A stretch of 64,000 nucleotides of DNA, from contig NC_066852.1 in NCBI RefSeq assembly GCF_001640805.2, positions 11,665,194 to 11,729,193 of the forward strand. Reading direction: 5' to 3'. The first letter of the stretch is position 1. Every line of letters starts with the position of its first letter. A program made the position numbers and the translations under genes. The DNA is from Lates calcarifer (taxonomy: Eukaryota > Chordata > Actinopteri > Centropomidae). Under the pieces are notes generated by a model. That model had not been told where the DNA came from and searched no databases. It saw only the letters and a program-made list of their open reading frames with translations. This document shows, one piece after another, positions 44,572-54,949 of the stretch.

Positions 44572-46165
44572 ACCCATTCCCATTGAAAAGACAGTGCTTC
44601 CTCTCATAAATTTAATGGTTAAAATTATCAGGTCTTCATTAACAGTGCTACCACTGAAAATGTGCTGCTTGTTTTCCATGAAAAGGGAGGACAATATGCC
44701 AGCACAAAACTAATTCACTAGAGCAGGTAAACGGCCAGTGGTGCTTCCTGAATGTGTGTCATTCACAAATATTTAACTTCTACTGGTCATTGTATTGTAT
44801 AGCAGGACTAGCAGTAACAGTGCGTTGAGAATACTAAACCTTCTGAGTTAAAGGTCCTTAATATTAGATGAATACAAAGAGCTTGGTTTTGATAGACAGC
44901 CACAGCAACACATCCAGCAACCTATCATGTTTCAAGCGTTTGGTTTCCATGGACACCAGATGGCAATGTAGAGTTGTGTTATGGTATGACTAGGTTACAC
45001 ATTCAAAAATGGCAAAATTTCTCCTTCACTTGACTGATCTGTTGATATTATAATTAAACCAAACTTCCCTAAACATCCACTCTGATCAACCAACAGCTAG
45101 AAAGAGGACAAACTCTAAAAAGAAAACTATTTTTCACATGGCTGGATGAACGAGGATTATAAGCGGATTCAGATTTCCCATCGAGTGAAAATGGGACATC
45201 TAGATCAACTTAAAGAACATAAGTTTTTACAAAAGGATCTTGTTTCACAAGCCTGCACTGATGCCACACTCAACCACTAAACAAACAATATGGACAATTA
45301 ATCAATGTGGCATTTCTTCAAAATGTAACACTACACTATCAAAAAGTGCTTCAGATAAGTTTGTGGATACAAAAACAAGTTTGATGTAAACAAAGTTTGA
45401 TCTGCCAGAGCTCTGTAGAGGCAATGGGTATGGCTGTTTGAGAGCTGTGAAATTAAAAACACACAAGAAAACACTATGTCAACCAAAAAAAAAAAACCCT
45501 TTTGAGGGAAAAACAACAGTGATCATTAAAGTGCATCCCTGGATGTGTACCTACCCCCTTCCCCTCCCTCCCCATGCTGACCCCCTCAAGTAGAGCCGAT
45601 GAGAGAATCCCAAAAGGCAGACAGAGGAACCTCTGCTATATGGAGCACACTGCTGCCCAAAGGACCTACAGAGGAACAGTCTATAAATCCAGTGGCAGTA
45701 CTTTCATGAGAGAAAAAAAAAAAACTAAAACAGTTTTACACAGATAAAAACATGGTGGTCTCAAATTGTTTCTTCCAGCTTGGCATAGAGGTTTCTATTT
45801 CTTGGTAATGTAGGATAAGTGGTGGCTGTTGACAGAGGAAAGGCTTGCTGTGACAGTGACCTCTGTCCTCCACTTCTGCCCTGATGTCAAATTTCCAGGC
45901 GATCAGGGACTCAAGAGGGCAGAGGGAGAGTCACCGCTAATGGTCGCCTGCCCTGACGCACACAAGTATGGATAAAAATGGCAGGCTGGAGAAGTTTCTC
46001 AGACACTTCCTATCTCCACTCTTCATAACCTAGTTTGTCCATGATCAGAAATGTAGTGTGCAAGTGCACATGTTTTTTTTTTTTGTTTGTTTTGTTTTGT
46101 TTTTTTTAGTGCGTGTTGGTGATAAGGTCCAGCATCATCATGGGCACACGTGGTTTCATTGTTTC

Positions 46166-46577
46166 TCACAGTGTCTCTTGTTCAGCAGGGGAATGGTGGG
46201 AGTGGGGGTGCTGGTGGAGGGGAGGGAGCAGTGACTGCAGGGGGGACTGGGGGGTGGTGGGCGGGGACTGCTGCAGAGGGCTGAAGTGGGTGGTGGTGTG
46301 GGGAGGAGAGGAGCGGTAACAAGAGTAGGCAGAGCTCCCGCTGAGGGTGGTGGTGGGTGAGGCGGGGAGGCCCGCCAAGCCCGTGGGGGAGTCGAGGAGG
46401 GGCTGGTTGTAAAAGAAGAATGCACACTGGTGGATGAAGGTCTCGATGATTGTCTGGTAGGTGCGTGTGGCAGTCAGGGCATCCATTGTGGAGAAGTCTG
46501 GTCTCATGAGAGTGGGCCAGAAGCAGATGGACAAGTTTTCACTGGTCATCAAGTTCACCCTGCTCAGCTGGCTCACC
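46166..46577 (-). CDS. arhgap35: arhgap35 last coding exon: end of RhoGAP domain and Pro-rich tail
   Basis: 412 nt, phase 2 in. Encodes [40 protein letters not shown], then a Ser/Pro/His-rich tail ending AEQETL and a stop at 46166-46168. Acceptor ttttcccag. Confidence 0.95.
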
Positions 46578-49500
46578 CTGGGAAAACACAATCAGACATC
46601 AGTTTATTCATTCTCATCATACAGTGCAAAAAAAAAACAAACAAAAAAACAGATGGAGATCTTTCACAGAAGACCAACAAAGCCATGAAAGTGATTAAAA
46701 CAGAAGACAGGGAACTTACTTGTGTAAGTGGCTCACTACATATTTGAAGACATCATAATTCTCTCTGGGGAACTTCCTCAGGACATCCTTCATAGTGTAT
46801 AGCCTCTGTTCTCTGTCATTGATTTCTGGACACACAGAGAGAAGCTACCATTAAATCTGATACCTCAGCGTTTGACACAGTCATTTGAAACTAAAACATC
46901 TCTCTTCACTACCATCAAAGCTATTCTTGTCAACACTGAAACACCTAAAACAGAGCAAAAGCAGGTCTGCAAAAACCTTCCCTACCCTCTCCCCTCCTAA
47001 AGAAACAATCTTTCTATGTTCTTGTAAAGACCCTCCCAGCCCAGCAGTGTTTGCTTACTGAAAGCATCCAATAGGTCCACCTGCAGAGCACAAGGCACCA
47101 GGGGCTCAGGCAGCTCAGAGAAGAAGCTTTTGAGGGCTCCAGCCACAGTGTTTATGGAGAAGTCTTTCTCCACTAGGTCTAATCCGTGGTCTACACAAGG
47201 AGAATGAGAGAGTCAGAGGGATCAGAGAAAATAAGCCCATCAGTAGTAGCTGTCATCGGGACAAAACAATTAGTTGCATGTCACTTTCCTCTGGTAACTC
47301 TCTGTTTATGTTTTGATTTGGCAACCACATAATTACATGTCAAACAGCTGGTTCAAACAAGCCTGATGAGCAACTCACCCTGTTCAAACTGCCTCTGCAT
47401 GCTTTCCATCTCCGACTTGTTGCCGCTTACGCGATACAAACCCTCTGTATTCAGGCCTGAGGAAAAAAGAGCGCAGCAGAGGCAAGGGAGGAAGACGTAG
47501 GGGGGCACAGTGGGAAACAGGCAAAGCACAAACACTTCATTAGCCCCACTGCAAACAGACATTACAATACAGATGCTGGCAGTTTCTGGAGGAATACATA
47601 ACAGACACTGAATAAACCACTATATTACTTTTACATCACTTTGCAATTGTGGTCATGAACAGGTGCACTGCATGTTAAGGTGACTAATAAATAACATTCA
47701 TTTTATTAATTCCTGTCCTAATAAATGACCACTGTCAGTAATTCTTAGAATAAAACTACATTTTGAATACATCACAGGTCCAGCAGCACAACATGGATAA
47801 TTTAAAAAAAAGGCTAAATGACTTACCTGTCGTCTCAATGAATCGGACACACTTCTCAATGAAGAGTGGGATAGGTCTGTCTGGGGAGACCACATTTACC
47901 AGGGGGACCCCAAAGTAACTGCTCTCCATTGGCTTGGGAATAGCTGGACGAGGCTTTGGTCTTGTTTTCTGTGAATAAAGAAAGACAAAGGACTCTGACT
48001 GTCAAAAACAGGAATAATTATGTTGATACTAAGAGGTACTCACTGGCCTCTAACTAAATGTGTTGTTCCCCGACAACAGCAAATCACATTTTGTCACAGC
48101 TAGTTCTTCTTCAAGACATACCATAGTTTAAACCTCAATATATATTTTATGCTGATTGTAATGAAGCTATTATACCTATGTAAATGAATTAATTAACAAT
48201 TTCTGTGTGACATTGTGGACAAGTAAATGAAAATTAGCTGGTATAGCACACACCTTGGCTGTTCGTCGCAGGCTCTTCAGAATGTTCCTCTTTTTCGGGT
48301 CCTCACTCTCCTCATTGACAAGACTTTCACCTTTCAGGGTCCCAAAGTCATCTTCCTTGGACTTTGGAAGAGCTCCCATCTCGTCATCGCTGCCTATGAA
48401 GCTCGTGCGGAAGCTGCTGAACTTGCCAAGTCGCTTGGAGCGGTCACGGTAAAGGCGAGGCTTCACCCCCACAGCTGAGAACTTCCTCCTTCGCTCGAGA
48501 GAGCTGCTGTCTGCTTCGCTGTCTGAGCCATTTCCATTTGAGTGCATCCTGTTGGAGTTGCGGATGGTGATGATTTTGCCTTGTGTGCTGTCATGTGGCA
48601 CAGAGTAGATGATCTCTTCATTGCTGGGGCGGGGTTTCGAAACAGCGTCCATGGGCTCGGCATAGTCTGAGGGATCGTAGCCCACATCCCCACCAGGGAC
48701 CCAGGTAACAGCAGAGGGTAGGGAGCGACGATGTCCTAGTGTATCGATGTATGGGTTACGGCTTACCTTCCGGAAGTCAAAAGTGACACCTGGTTTAACT
48801 CTCACTTGGGGGGGTACTTTGTTGTTGAGTTTGTTCTCAAAGTCTCTGATATCAGAGATGACAGAGATGTCACTGGAATCTAAGTCGGACAAGTTGTAGC
48901 CCCCGCTGTGAGAAGTGAGCGTGCCATCATAGTAAGGGGGCGATGGCTCGACGTCATCCTCTGAATCCAAGAACATGGTGACAGGACTGGGAGAACTGCA
49001 GCGTGGAGAGTACACACTTTCATTGGTGCATGCTTCAGCAACATTATCGTACATATGTGTGGCCTCCACAATGTTACGCTTCTCTACCACCTCCATCAGA
49101 AAAGAATGGAACATTTCTATCCTGTGCAGGCCTCCCACTACCCCCCCGGATCCACAGACCACACTATTGAAACGACCCTCAATCTCATGGGCTAGCTCCT
49201 CCCCTTGGATCAGCTGTTCGCAGGCATAGTCGCTGTCGGTGAGCTCTGCCTGGCTATCTCCCACTGCCAACAGCTGAACTGGGATGATGTCTTGAACTTC
49301 ACACAAGAATGCACACAGAGTCTCCAGGGAGGCTTTTCGAGAGACCGAGTACACTGCAATGTAGCCGTGTACTAACCTGCTCTTGCGCAAAGTGAAGGAG
49401 GCGTGGTATGAGAGCAGAGACAGCTCTATAGCCAGCTTGTGCCCACCAACTGTCTGTTCCAGCAATACAGAGGTGCCACTGTTAGACATGGGCCTGCAGT

Positions 49501-51973
49501 GTTGATGCATTAGGAAAGGAGACAGGAGCTGCTCAATGTCATAGGAGTCTCCACACATTAAACACATGACGACGCGGAGGTCTGCCTCCGGGACCGGCTG
49601 ATGAGGAGAGTCTCGGAGACCTTGAGGCTCAGGGAGGAGGGGTGGGGAGCTGCTACTAAAGGATGTGCTCCTCCTAATATCCAGAAGGCTCCTCAGCACC
49701 TGGTTGATTTGAGTCTCATTGACATTATGGCCATAGCCCACACCAGGGGAGGCAGGGTCTAAAAAGCTACACTGCAGTCTCCTTGCAACCTGCTGTCCCT
49801 GTGTTATTAGGTTTAAGGCAGTGTCTCCACCTATATCCACATATGATCCTACGCCTCTTTTAGTAACTAAAAGCAGTGATGTTGGCAGCTGTGCCAGCTG
49901 GCTGTCCCTTCGACCTAGAGTTGATTCCCTAAGCCGCTCCAGGCTTTCGACCACATAAGAGAGGGATTCTTTTGAATTGTACAGACACAGACATCCGTGA
50001 GGGGTGAAAGTGGGGGTGTGGAAGGAGTTTACTGGAAGACGTACATTTCCCTCAATGGGCCGCAGTGTCAGTTCATACATCTTCCCGTCTAACACATACC
50101 AGTCATCATTTGTGCAGAGAGCTCTAATCTCATTGGCAAATTCTCTGGCCAGTCCATCCTTCCCTAGTATGACAAGGTTAATTCTGTCAGCCTTGGTGTC
50201 TCCAAAATGAGCTTTCACATCAAAAAAGGGGTAACATGTGGGGAAACGGGAAGCTAAGAGTTGTTCAATCTTAGAGTCTCCACAGTGAGGACTGTTAGGG
50301 CAGGTCTCCTTGGTAGGGTGATAGACAAAGTGGATATGCTTCAGTACCAGAGCATCTCTTTCAGCTGGAAGCTTTTGTAGTGCCTTGAATCTCTGTTCCT
50401 CCCCCAAAACCTCCTGGATTGCCCCCATCTTCTCCTTGCTCGGCTTGGCATCTACCTCCAGTTCATAAAAAAGCTCAGAGTACTCCAGTAAGAGCTCCTG
50501 AAAGTCTTCTTTAGCACGGTCAATGATCTCCTTCTGATGGCGGTTGTACAGGTCCAAGTACTCTGGCTCCTCGAGCCACTGGTAGAACTCTTCATTCATG
50601 ATAAAGCTGCGTGCCTCCTCCCATGGTTTACCGGGTGTGACAAAGGGAGAGGAAGCCAGCTTCTGTTTAAACTCCAGCCTCATCTCTGCTCGTCTGCACT
50701 CATTACGCAGATGTTCCAGGTGAGCATTAAATATGTCCTCTGCTTCTGCAGTCTCCAGTAGGTCTGAAGGGATTCGTTCATCTTCCATGTTATCAATATG
50801 AGATGTATCCTCCCATGGTGAGTCTTCCAGAACAACAAACCAGTGGGCAAAGTGCTGCTTGGACTCTAGGACCTTCTGTACCCCAGACCAGCTCAGTTGA
50901 TCTATCTCATCCAGGTCAGGCACCAAAGAACTAAGTGCTAAAGGAAGAGTGCTTAAGTATATTTTGCGACGCCTCTCAATATGTTCCTGCTTCAGACGGT
51001 AGACATGCTGTTGAAAAAGCTTCTTGCACTTGGCTGTTCCCTCCAAAAAGACATATTCTTTGTACTCTGGGGAGGTGTTCATGCGTCGACTGGTGTTTAA
51101 CCAGGTTTCATTATGATTCTTTACTATACGGTTGATTAGCCATTCATAGCGATCCTTGGCAGAAGCTATCTGCTGACTCTGGAGCTTCAGAGCTTCAAAA
51201 TAAGGGATGATCTTGGGCTTTCCCCTGCTCTTATCAATAAGTTGAACCAAAGTGAGGAAGGCAAGGTCCACATTTATGTTTGAGCGCGCAGATGTCTCAA
51301 CTACTGGCAGACTCTTTTTTGTGATAGCAAAGGTATGTGCATCTTTGATATAGCGTTCAACTCCTTCATCGCACTTGGTGAGGACCAGCACAATTGGCTT
51401 CTTTGTCTTGCTAAGCTGACCATACAGGTTTGTGACAAATTTCAGCTGGTCATCAAAGTTGCGGTTCATGCCCCGGCTGACATCAACACAAAGCAGGAAG
51501 CCATCGACCTGCAGCTTGCCCTCAGGCATTTGTTTTTGCTCAAAATCTTGCTCCAGACCCAGCTGATCTGTACAGAAGTACATGAGCTTCTCTGCTGAAG
51601 CCAGCTTGGTTGCAGCTGCCCGTTTGATATAGGGCTGCATAGCAGTGCTACGGTGTGGCTGAAATGTCTGGTCATCGATGAATTCAGTTTGCTCCACAAC
51701 ATGCATCCTGCATTCAGGCCCCTCCTCCAGAACCCGTGACACCTCCCCCCAAAACAGAAAGTGATCATTATTAACCACTCGACCCCCAAAGTCACTGGTG
51801 CTCAACACTGATGTGTGGTCCAAGTAGAAGTCATCAGCACTAGGTCGCACAAACCTATTGCACAAACAGGACTTCCCAACCCCACATTGTCCCTTCTCTT
51901 TCTCTGTTCCTGACAAACCCACCACAATGAGGTTGTAAATGGGTGATCGGGCATCTTGCTTTTTCGCCATCAT
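46166..51973 (-). CDS. arhgap35: arhgap35, p190A Rho GTPase-activating protein (complete CDS)
   Basis: This protein stimulates GTP hydrolysis on RhoA and so lowers actomyosin contractility at adhesions. Six coding exons give 1529 residues against about 1499 in mammals. Order: N-terminal GTPase fold with P-loop GQCGVGKS (residues 28-35) and TKCDEG; FF repeats at about 270-540; pseudo-GTPase regions at about 590-950 ([31 protein letters not shown]); a Ser-rich linker with the p120RasGAP-docking IYSVPHD tyrosine at about residue 1123; the basic KTRPKPRP; and the RhoGAP domain with arginine finger R1296 in [12 protein letters not shown], then [16 protein letters not shown]. The tail is Pro-rich ([15 protein letters not shown]). 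[11 protein letters not shown] and the Pro-rich end fit ARHGAP35, not ARHGAP5. I cannot tell which teleost duplicate (a or b) this is. Confidence 0.96.
46720..46825 (-). CDS. arhgap35: arhgap35 coding exon 5: RhoGAP domain
   Basis: 106 nt, phase 1 in, phase 2 out. Encodes [20 protein letters not shown] to YVVSHLHK. Acceptor tgtgtccag, donor gtaagt. Confidence 0.94.
47059..47190 (-). CDS. arhgap35: arhgap35 coding exon 4: RhoGAP domain
   Basis: 132 nt, phase 1 in and out. Encodes [33 protein letters not shown] and the helix leading to LDAF. Donor gtaagc. Confidence 0.94.
47379..47456 (-). CDS. arhgap35: arhgap35 coding exon 3: arginine-finger exon
   Basis: 78 nt, phase 1 in and out. Encodes [19 protein letters not shown] to RQFEQ. 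The catalytic arginine is codon 47431-47433. Acceptor tttcctcag, donor gtgagt. Confidence 0.95.
47457..47826 (-). other. arhgap35 intron before the arginine-finger exon
   Basis: 370 bp, no gene or repeat. Confidence 0.85.
47827..47968 (-). CDS. arhgap35: arhgap35 coding exon 2: start of RhoGAP domain
   Basis: 142 nt, phase 0 in, phase 1 out. Encodes the polybasic [20 protein letters not shown], then [20 protein letters not shown] and IETT. Acceptor tattcacag, donor gtaagt. Confidence 0.95.
48254..51973 (-). CDS. arhgap35: arhgap35 giant first coding exon (1240 residues)
   Basis: 3720 nt in one exon, ATG at 51971-51973, ending aag|gtgtgt after [10 protein letters not shown]. The open frame runs past the donor for 78 nt of intron; those residues are not part of the protein. 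It holds the GTPase, FF and pseudo-GTPase regions and the phosphotyrosine linker. Two ATGs are in tandem. The second (51968-51970) has A at -3 and G at +4 and may be used instead. Confidence 0.96.
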
Positions 51974-52041
51974 AGTCTCCTGACGCTCATCCTGCCATAA
52001 ACAGGCACTGTATAAAGGAGTTCACTTGAATGTTTGTCCAT
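51970..52041 (-). promoter_or_regulatory. 23-codon uORF overlapping the arhgap35 start
   Basis: It begins at ATG 52039-52041, reads [20 protein letters not shown] and three more residues, and stops at TGA 51970-51972. That stop shares two bases with the main ATG (51971-51973), an ATGA overlap. Confidence 0.5.
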
Positions 52042-52165
52042 AAAGTTGTTGATCCACAGGAGAGATCAGATTACACTTTCTTCTGCTGGGCTTCGATTTC
52101 AATAAATAGCAGTGCAGTGATATGAGCAGAAGGTTCTTTCACTCAGTCCTTACATGAATCAGATC
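51974..52165 (-). other. arhgap35 5'UTR part of exon 2, with uORFs
   Basis: 192 nt between the acceptor (ttgtttttttgacag, exon start 52165) and the main ATG. It holds a start-stop ATGTAA (52150-52155), a 23-codon uORF (51970-52041) and a 3-codon uORF (51987-51998). The acceptor is inferred from sequence. Confidence 0.6.
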
Positions 52166-52852
52166 CTGTCAAAAAAACAAACAAACAAAAACAAAATCAG
52201 ATAAACTGGGCAATCAAAAAAAGACATTTTGAAATATAAGGGAAAGAAGGGAAAATTTGAGAAACCATCAATGGGACAAATGTTATTCTTTCATATTTCT
52301 ATCTTTCTACATAAATGAGTGATCTCTAATAATAGCAAAATACAAAAATGACAAGGGGCACATTTTGTTCCATTTTGTGCCCATTTCCTTTGTATGCAAA
52401 TAATACTGAAGGAATGAGCCCTGTCAATGGTGAAGGCTGTGTATACTGTTAAAGCAACCAGTGTTGGCTCTTTGATTCTGCCAGTCAGCTGATTATTAGG
52501 CTCTAATTACTGTCCATGATCACGACTACGGCCTTGATCATGTTTCAAGTCTGGTCATTAGTCAAAATGTACTATGTGTGAAATCACTGCATTAATATTA
52601 TTACTGTACACACAAAGTTGTGATCAAAAGACTGCTGTATTTTTGCCGTCATATCTCGCCACAAGCAAAAGCATAATGAAGACAGTGTTACAGGATCAGT
52701 GACAGCAACCTGTCAGACTATCTCCTGAGAGGGCCCATAGATTTCAGTTGTACAAGTAATGGCTAAAACACAGTAAACTCAATTTCAAATAAGGAAGCAC
52801 ACCAATTTTTGCAAATTTCATTAAATTGTCTGGCAGACTTATTGTCCACTCC

Positions 52853-53145
52853 AGGGTTGCAACTATTATTCTTATTGTTGAATTTATCTGCTGGAGTGTT
52901 TTTTCAACTCATTTAGTATAAAAATGTCAAGAACGCCCATCACATTTTCCCTGAGCCCAAGGTGACATCTTTAAATTTGCTTCTCTGTTTGAAAAAAAGA
53001 AAAACAAAACCCAAGGATATTCAATTTACTATCATAAAAAACTAAACCAGCAAATATTTAAATGGGAGCAGCTACCTTTTCTGGTATTTTTACTTGAATA
53101 GTTCTTTAAATATTATCATCAAATTTACTGACAATTAATCTTCCA
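52853..53145 (+). repeat. dispersed teleost repeat, copy 4
   Basis: The best-preserved copy: gggttgcaactattattctt, aaaatgtcaagaacgcccatc, ccctgagcccaaggtgacatc, ggatattcaatttactatcat, a cagcaaatatt block, ggtatttttacttgaa and a terminal acaattaatc. No coding potential. Confidence 0.7.
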
Positions 53146-54683
53146 TCATTTTACCAAGATAAATTCCTGTAGCATCAAACCAGGAGCAAAAGAATTACAT
53201 TGCTTCAAGGAGAAATCGTGTTGGGAGTGGTGCTCTTTAAATGACATTGTCAGCTGATCAGTGAGTAGGGTGACAGGCATAAAAATGACTGTTGTTAGCA
53301 CTTCAGTCTCCATTTTTCAGCCTAACTTAACACATTTTCCACCTAAACGCAACAACAGCTATCAGCACCACCTCCAAAGACAAAACTGAGAATGAATGAA
53401 TTTACCAACAGAGTCAGACACGTGCAATCTATGTCAAAGGAGACATAGAATTTGCTCACCCTCTTAAGACACTTAATGCATTATTATAGAGCTGGTTAAT
53501 GCTCTCATTATTATAGTGCTGATGCAATTCAGATACAATAGTAAGCTCATAGTTCCTGTAGAGAATACCAACCAGACTTTCACTTATGTGTAATATGACT
53601 CACTGGAGTCAAACATCATGACAAAAAGAGGAATAACAGACTTAAATAACCTGTCACATGAAGTGATCCCATATTAGAAACAAACAGCTCTGACAGGGTC
53701 AAAAGCAGCCGGCAGTCCACACCGCTCAGCTGAGCCAGGCCTGATATCCAAATGAGTTCTTAGCAAATAAAAACAACCTAGCTGCCCTATCTAGCGACAT
53801 CAAAACACAGTTCGCTAAAGCGCACCTTCGAGCAATTTTATTTACATAACCTGCTTGCTTAGATAAAGATTTTGCAATGTTATATGTTGTAAAGGATTAA
53901 CAGTTAACATGGACTTTAGGGTGCATAAGAAGGGCTGACCACGCCAGGCCTGCTGTCTACATAATGAAATTAGAACCGAAAACAGGGATAGCCTGCCTTC
54001 CCCACGCAGACACACAATGTTTAAAGGGAATGTATTTACCCAGGTGTCTAGGGTGTAGCACTCAACAGCTTCACAGGGAAATCGCCCATAAAGAAGAGGA
54101 GAGAGCATATAGGGTACATACCATCGCATTTCTCCCTTTCTCCTCTTGCATCTGTCAGGCCAGCGCTTGCCGCAGCCCTCGCCGCCTGATGTGCATAGGC
54201 ATAAAGCCGCAGAATTCACTATGAGTCCTCTCAGTTCACAGATAATACTGATAATATTGCAACTTCTGCGATGGGGCAATTTGATTTAAATATCAATTAC
54301 CCATGTCTGGATTCTCTTATTTAGCATTACTGTTATCGCTGCAATTAAACGCGGGGAAGGAATAAATAAATATCCCAAATAATAGAACAATCCACTTTTG
54401 TTCTTGCAAGAGTTTTCCCTCATGAGAAATCCGGGCGTACAAAATTCTTCTCAGCCGTCTCCTTCTCGCTTCACCACGTTGCTTTTTCAATAATTATTCT
54501 GTCCATTGTTGTGCCCACATAATGCTGGGCCGGTCGCGCACACGAGACAACGGTGAGTTTGTTGCAATCGCCGTGGAGCTTCGTCTGATATATGCTTCTA
54601 CTGCAACAGAAACTGTTCATGTCCTGGTCGATTTAGTGAGCAGATTGCGTGTGTGAAAGTGGTAATTCTGCCAGCTTTCCGAT

Positions 54684-54696
54684 AATGGCGGCGGCC
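54684..54696 (+). promoter_or_regulatory. candidate YY1 site
   Basis: AATGGCGGCGGCC on the plus strand, just inside the inferred intron 1 of arhgap35, in the CpG-richer promoter zone. Confidence 0.4.
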
Positions 54697-54779
54697 CTCC
54701 TCCCCGGACCTAGTTCTCCTCTTCTTTTCTTTGGGAAAAGGGAGCTGTGGAGACTGAAGCAGCGGAGAGAGGGACTCAC

Positions 54780-54940
54780 CCAGCGGCGCCCTCACACAAC
54801 TGCAGCAGGTCGGTTTCACTGCTGCTAGCTCACCAGTATCCTGCTGCCTATGCGGGGCTCGTTACTCAAAAGTAATCCATTACTCAGCATACAGGTTTCC
54901 AAAGTATTGCCGCCATTTTTGTTCCACACTTGCCCGAGAA
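54780..54940 (-). other. candidate non-coding exon 1 of arhgap35
   Basis: The minus strand reads gcgccgctg|ggtgagtccc-like sequence, with a strong donor GT at 54778-54779, preceded by a G/C-richer segment and a YY1 motif in sense orientation. The upper bound is approximate because no TATA box marks it. Confidence 0.45.
54909..54921 (-). promoter_or_regulatory. candidate YY1 site at the arhgap35 start
   Basis: CAAAAATGGCGGC on the minus strand, a full match to the YY1 core CAANATGGCGGC plus one A. Such sites often lie just downstream of TATA-less starts. Confidence 0.5.
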
Positions 54941-54949
54941 CAACCATTC

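Larger units (their letters stand above)
43806..46165 (-). other. arhgap35 3'UTR (inferred)
   Basis: About 2.4 kb downstream of the stop codon, A/T-rich, no gene. A T21 run at 44551-44571 is an internal A21 in the transcript. The end is inferred from AATAAA (minus) at 43831-43836 with a GU-rich element just beyond. Confidence 0.5.
52166..54779 (-). other. arhgap35 intron 1 (inferred)
   Basis: 2.6 kb without a gene. Contains a dispersed repeat copy at 52853-53145. The open frame near 53842-54279 lacks family features. Confidence 0.6.

Noticed and set aside
48176..48253. Extension of the arhgap35 open frame past the giant exon (VCAIPANFH...)
   Set aside because: Family continuity requires splicing at aag|gtgtgt to the KTRPKPRP exon. 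The extension is intron read-through.
53842..54279. 145-codon minus-strand open frame upstream of arhgap35
   Set aside because: No family signature. It lies in the inferred first intron of arhgap35.
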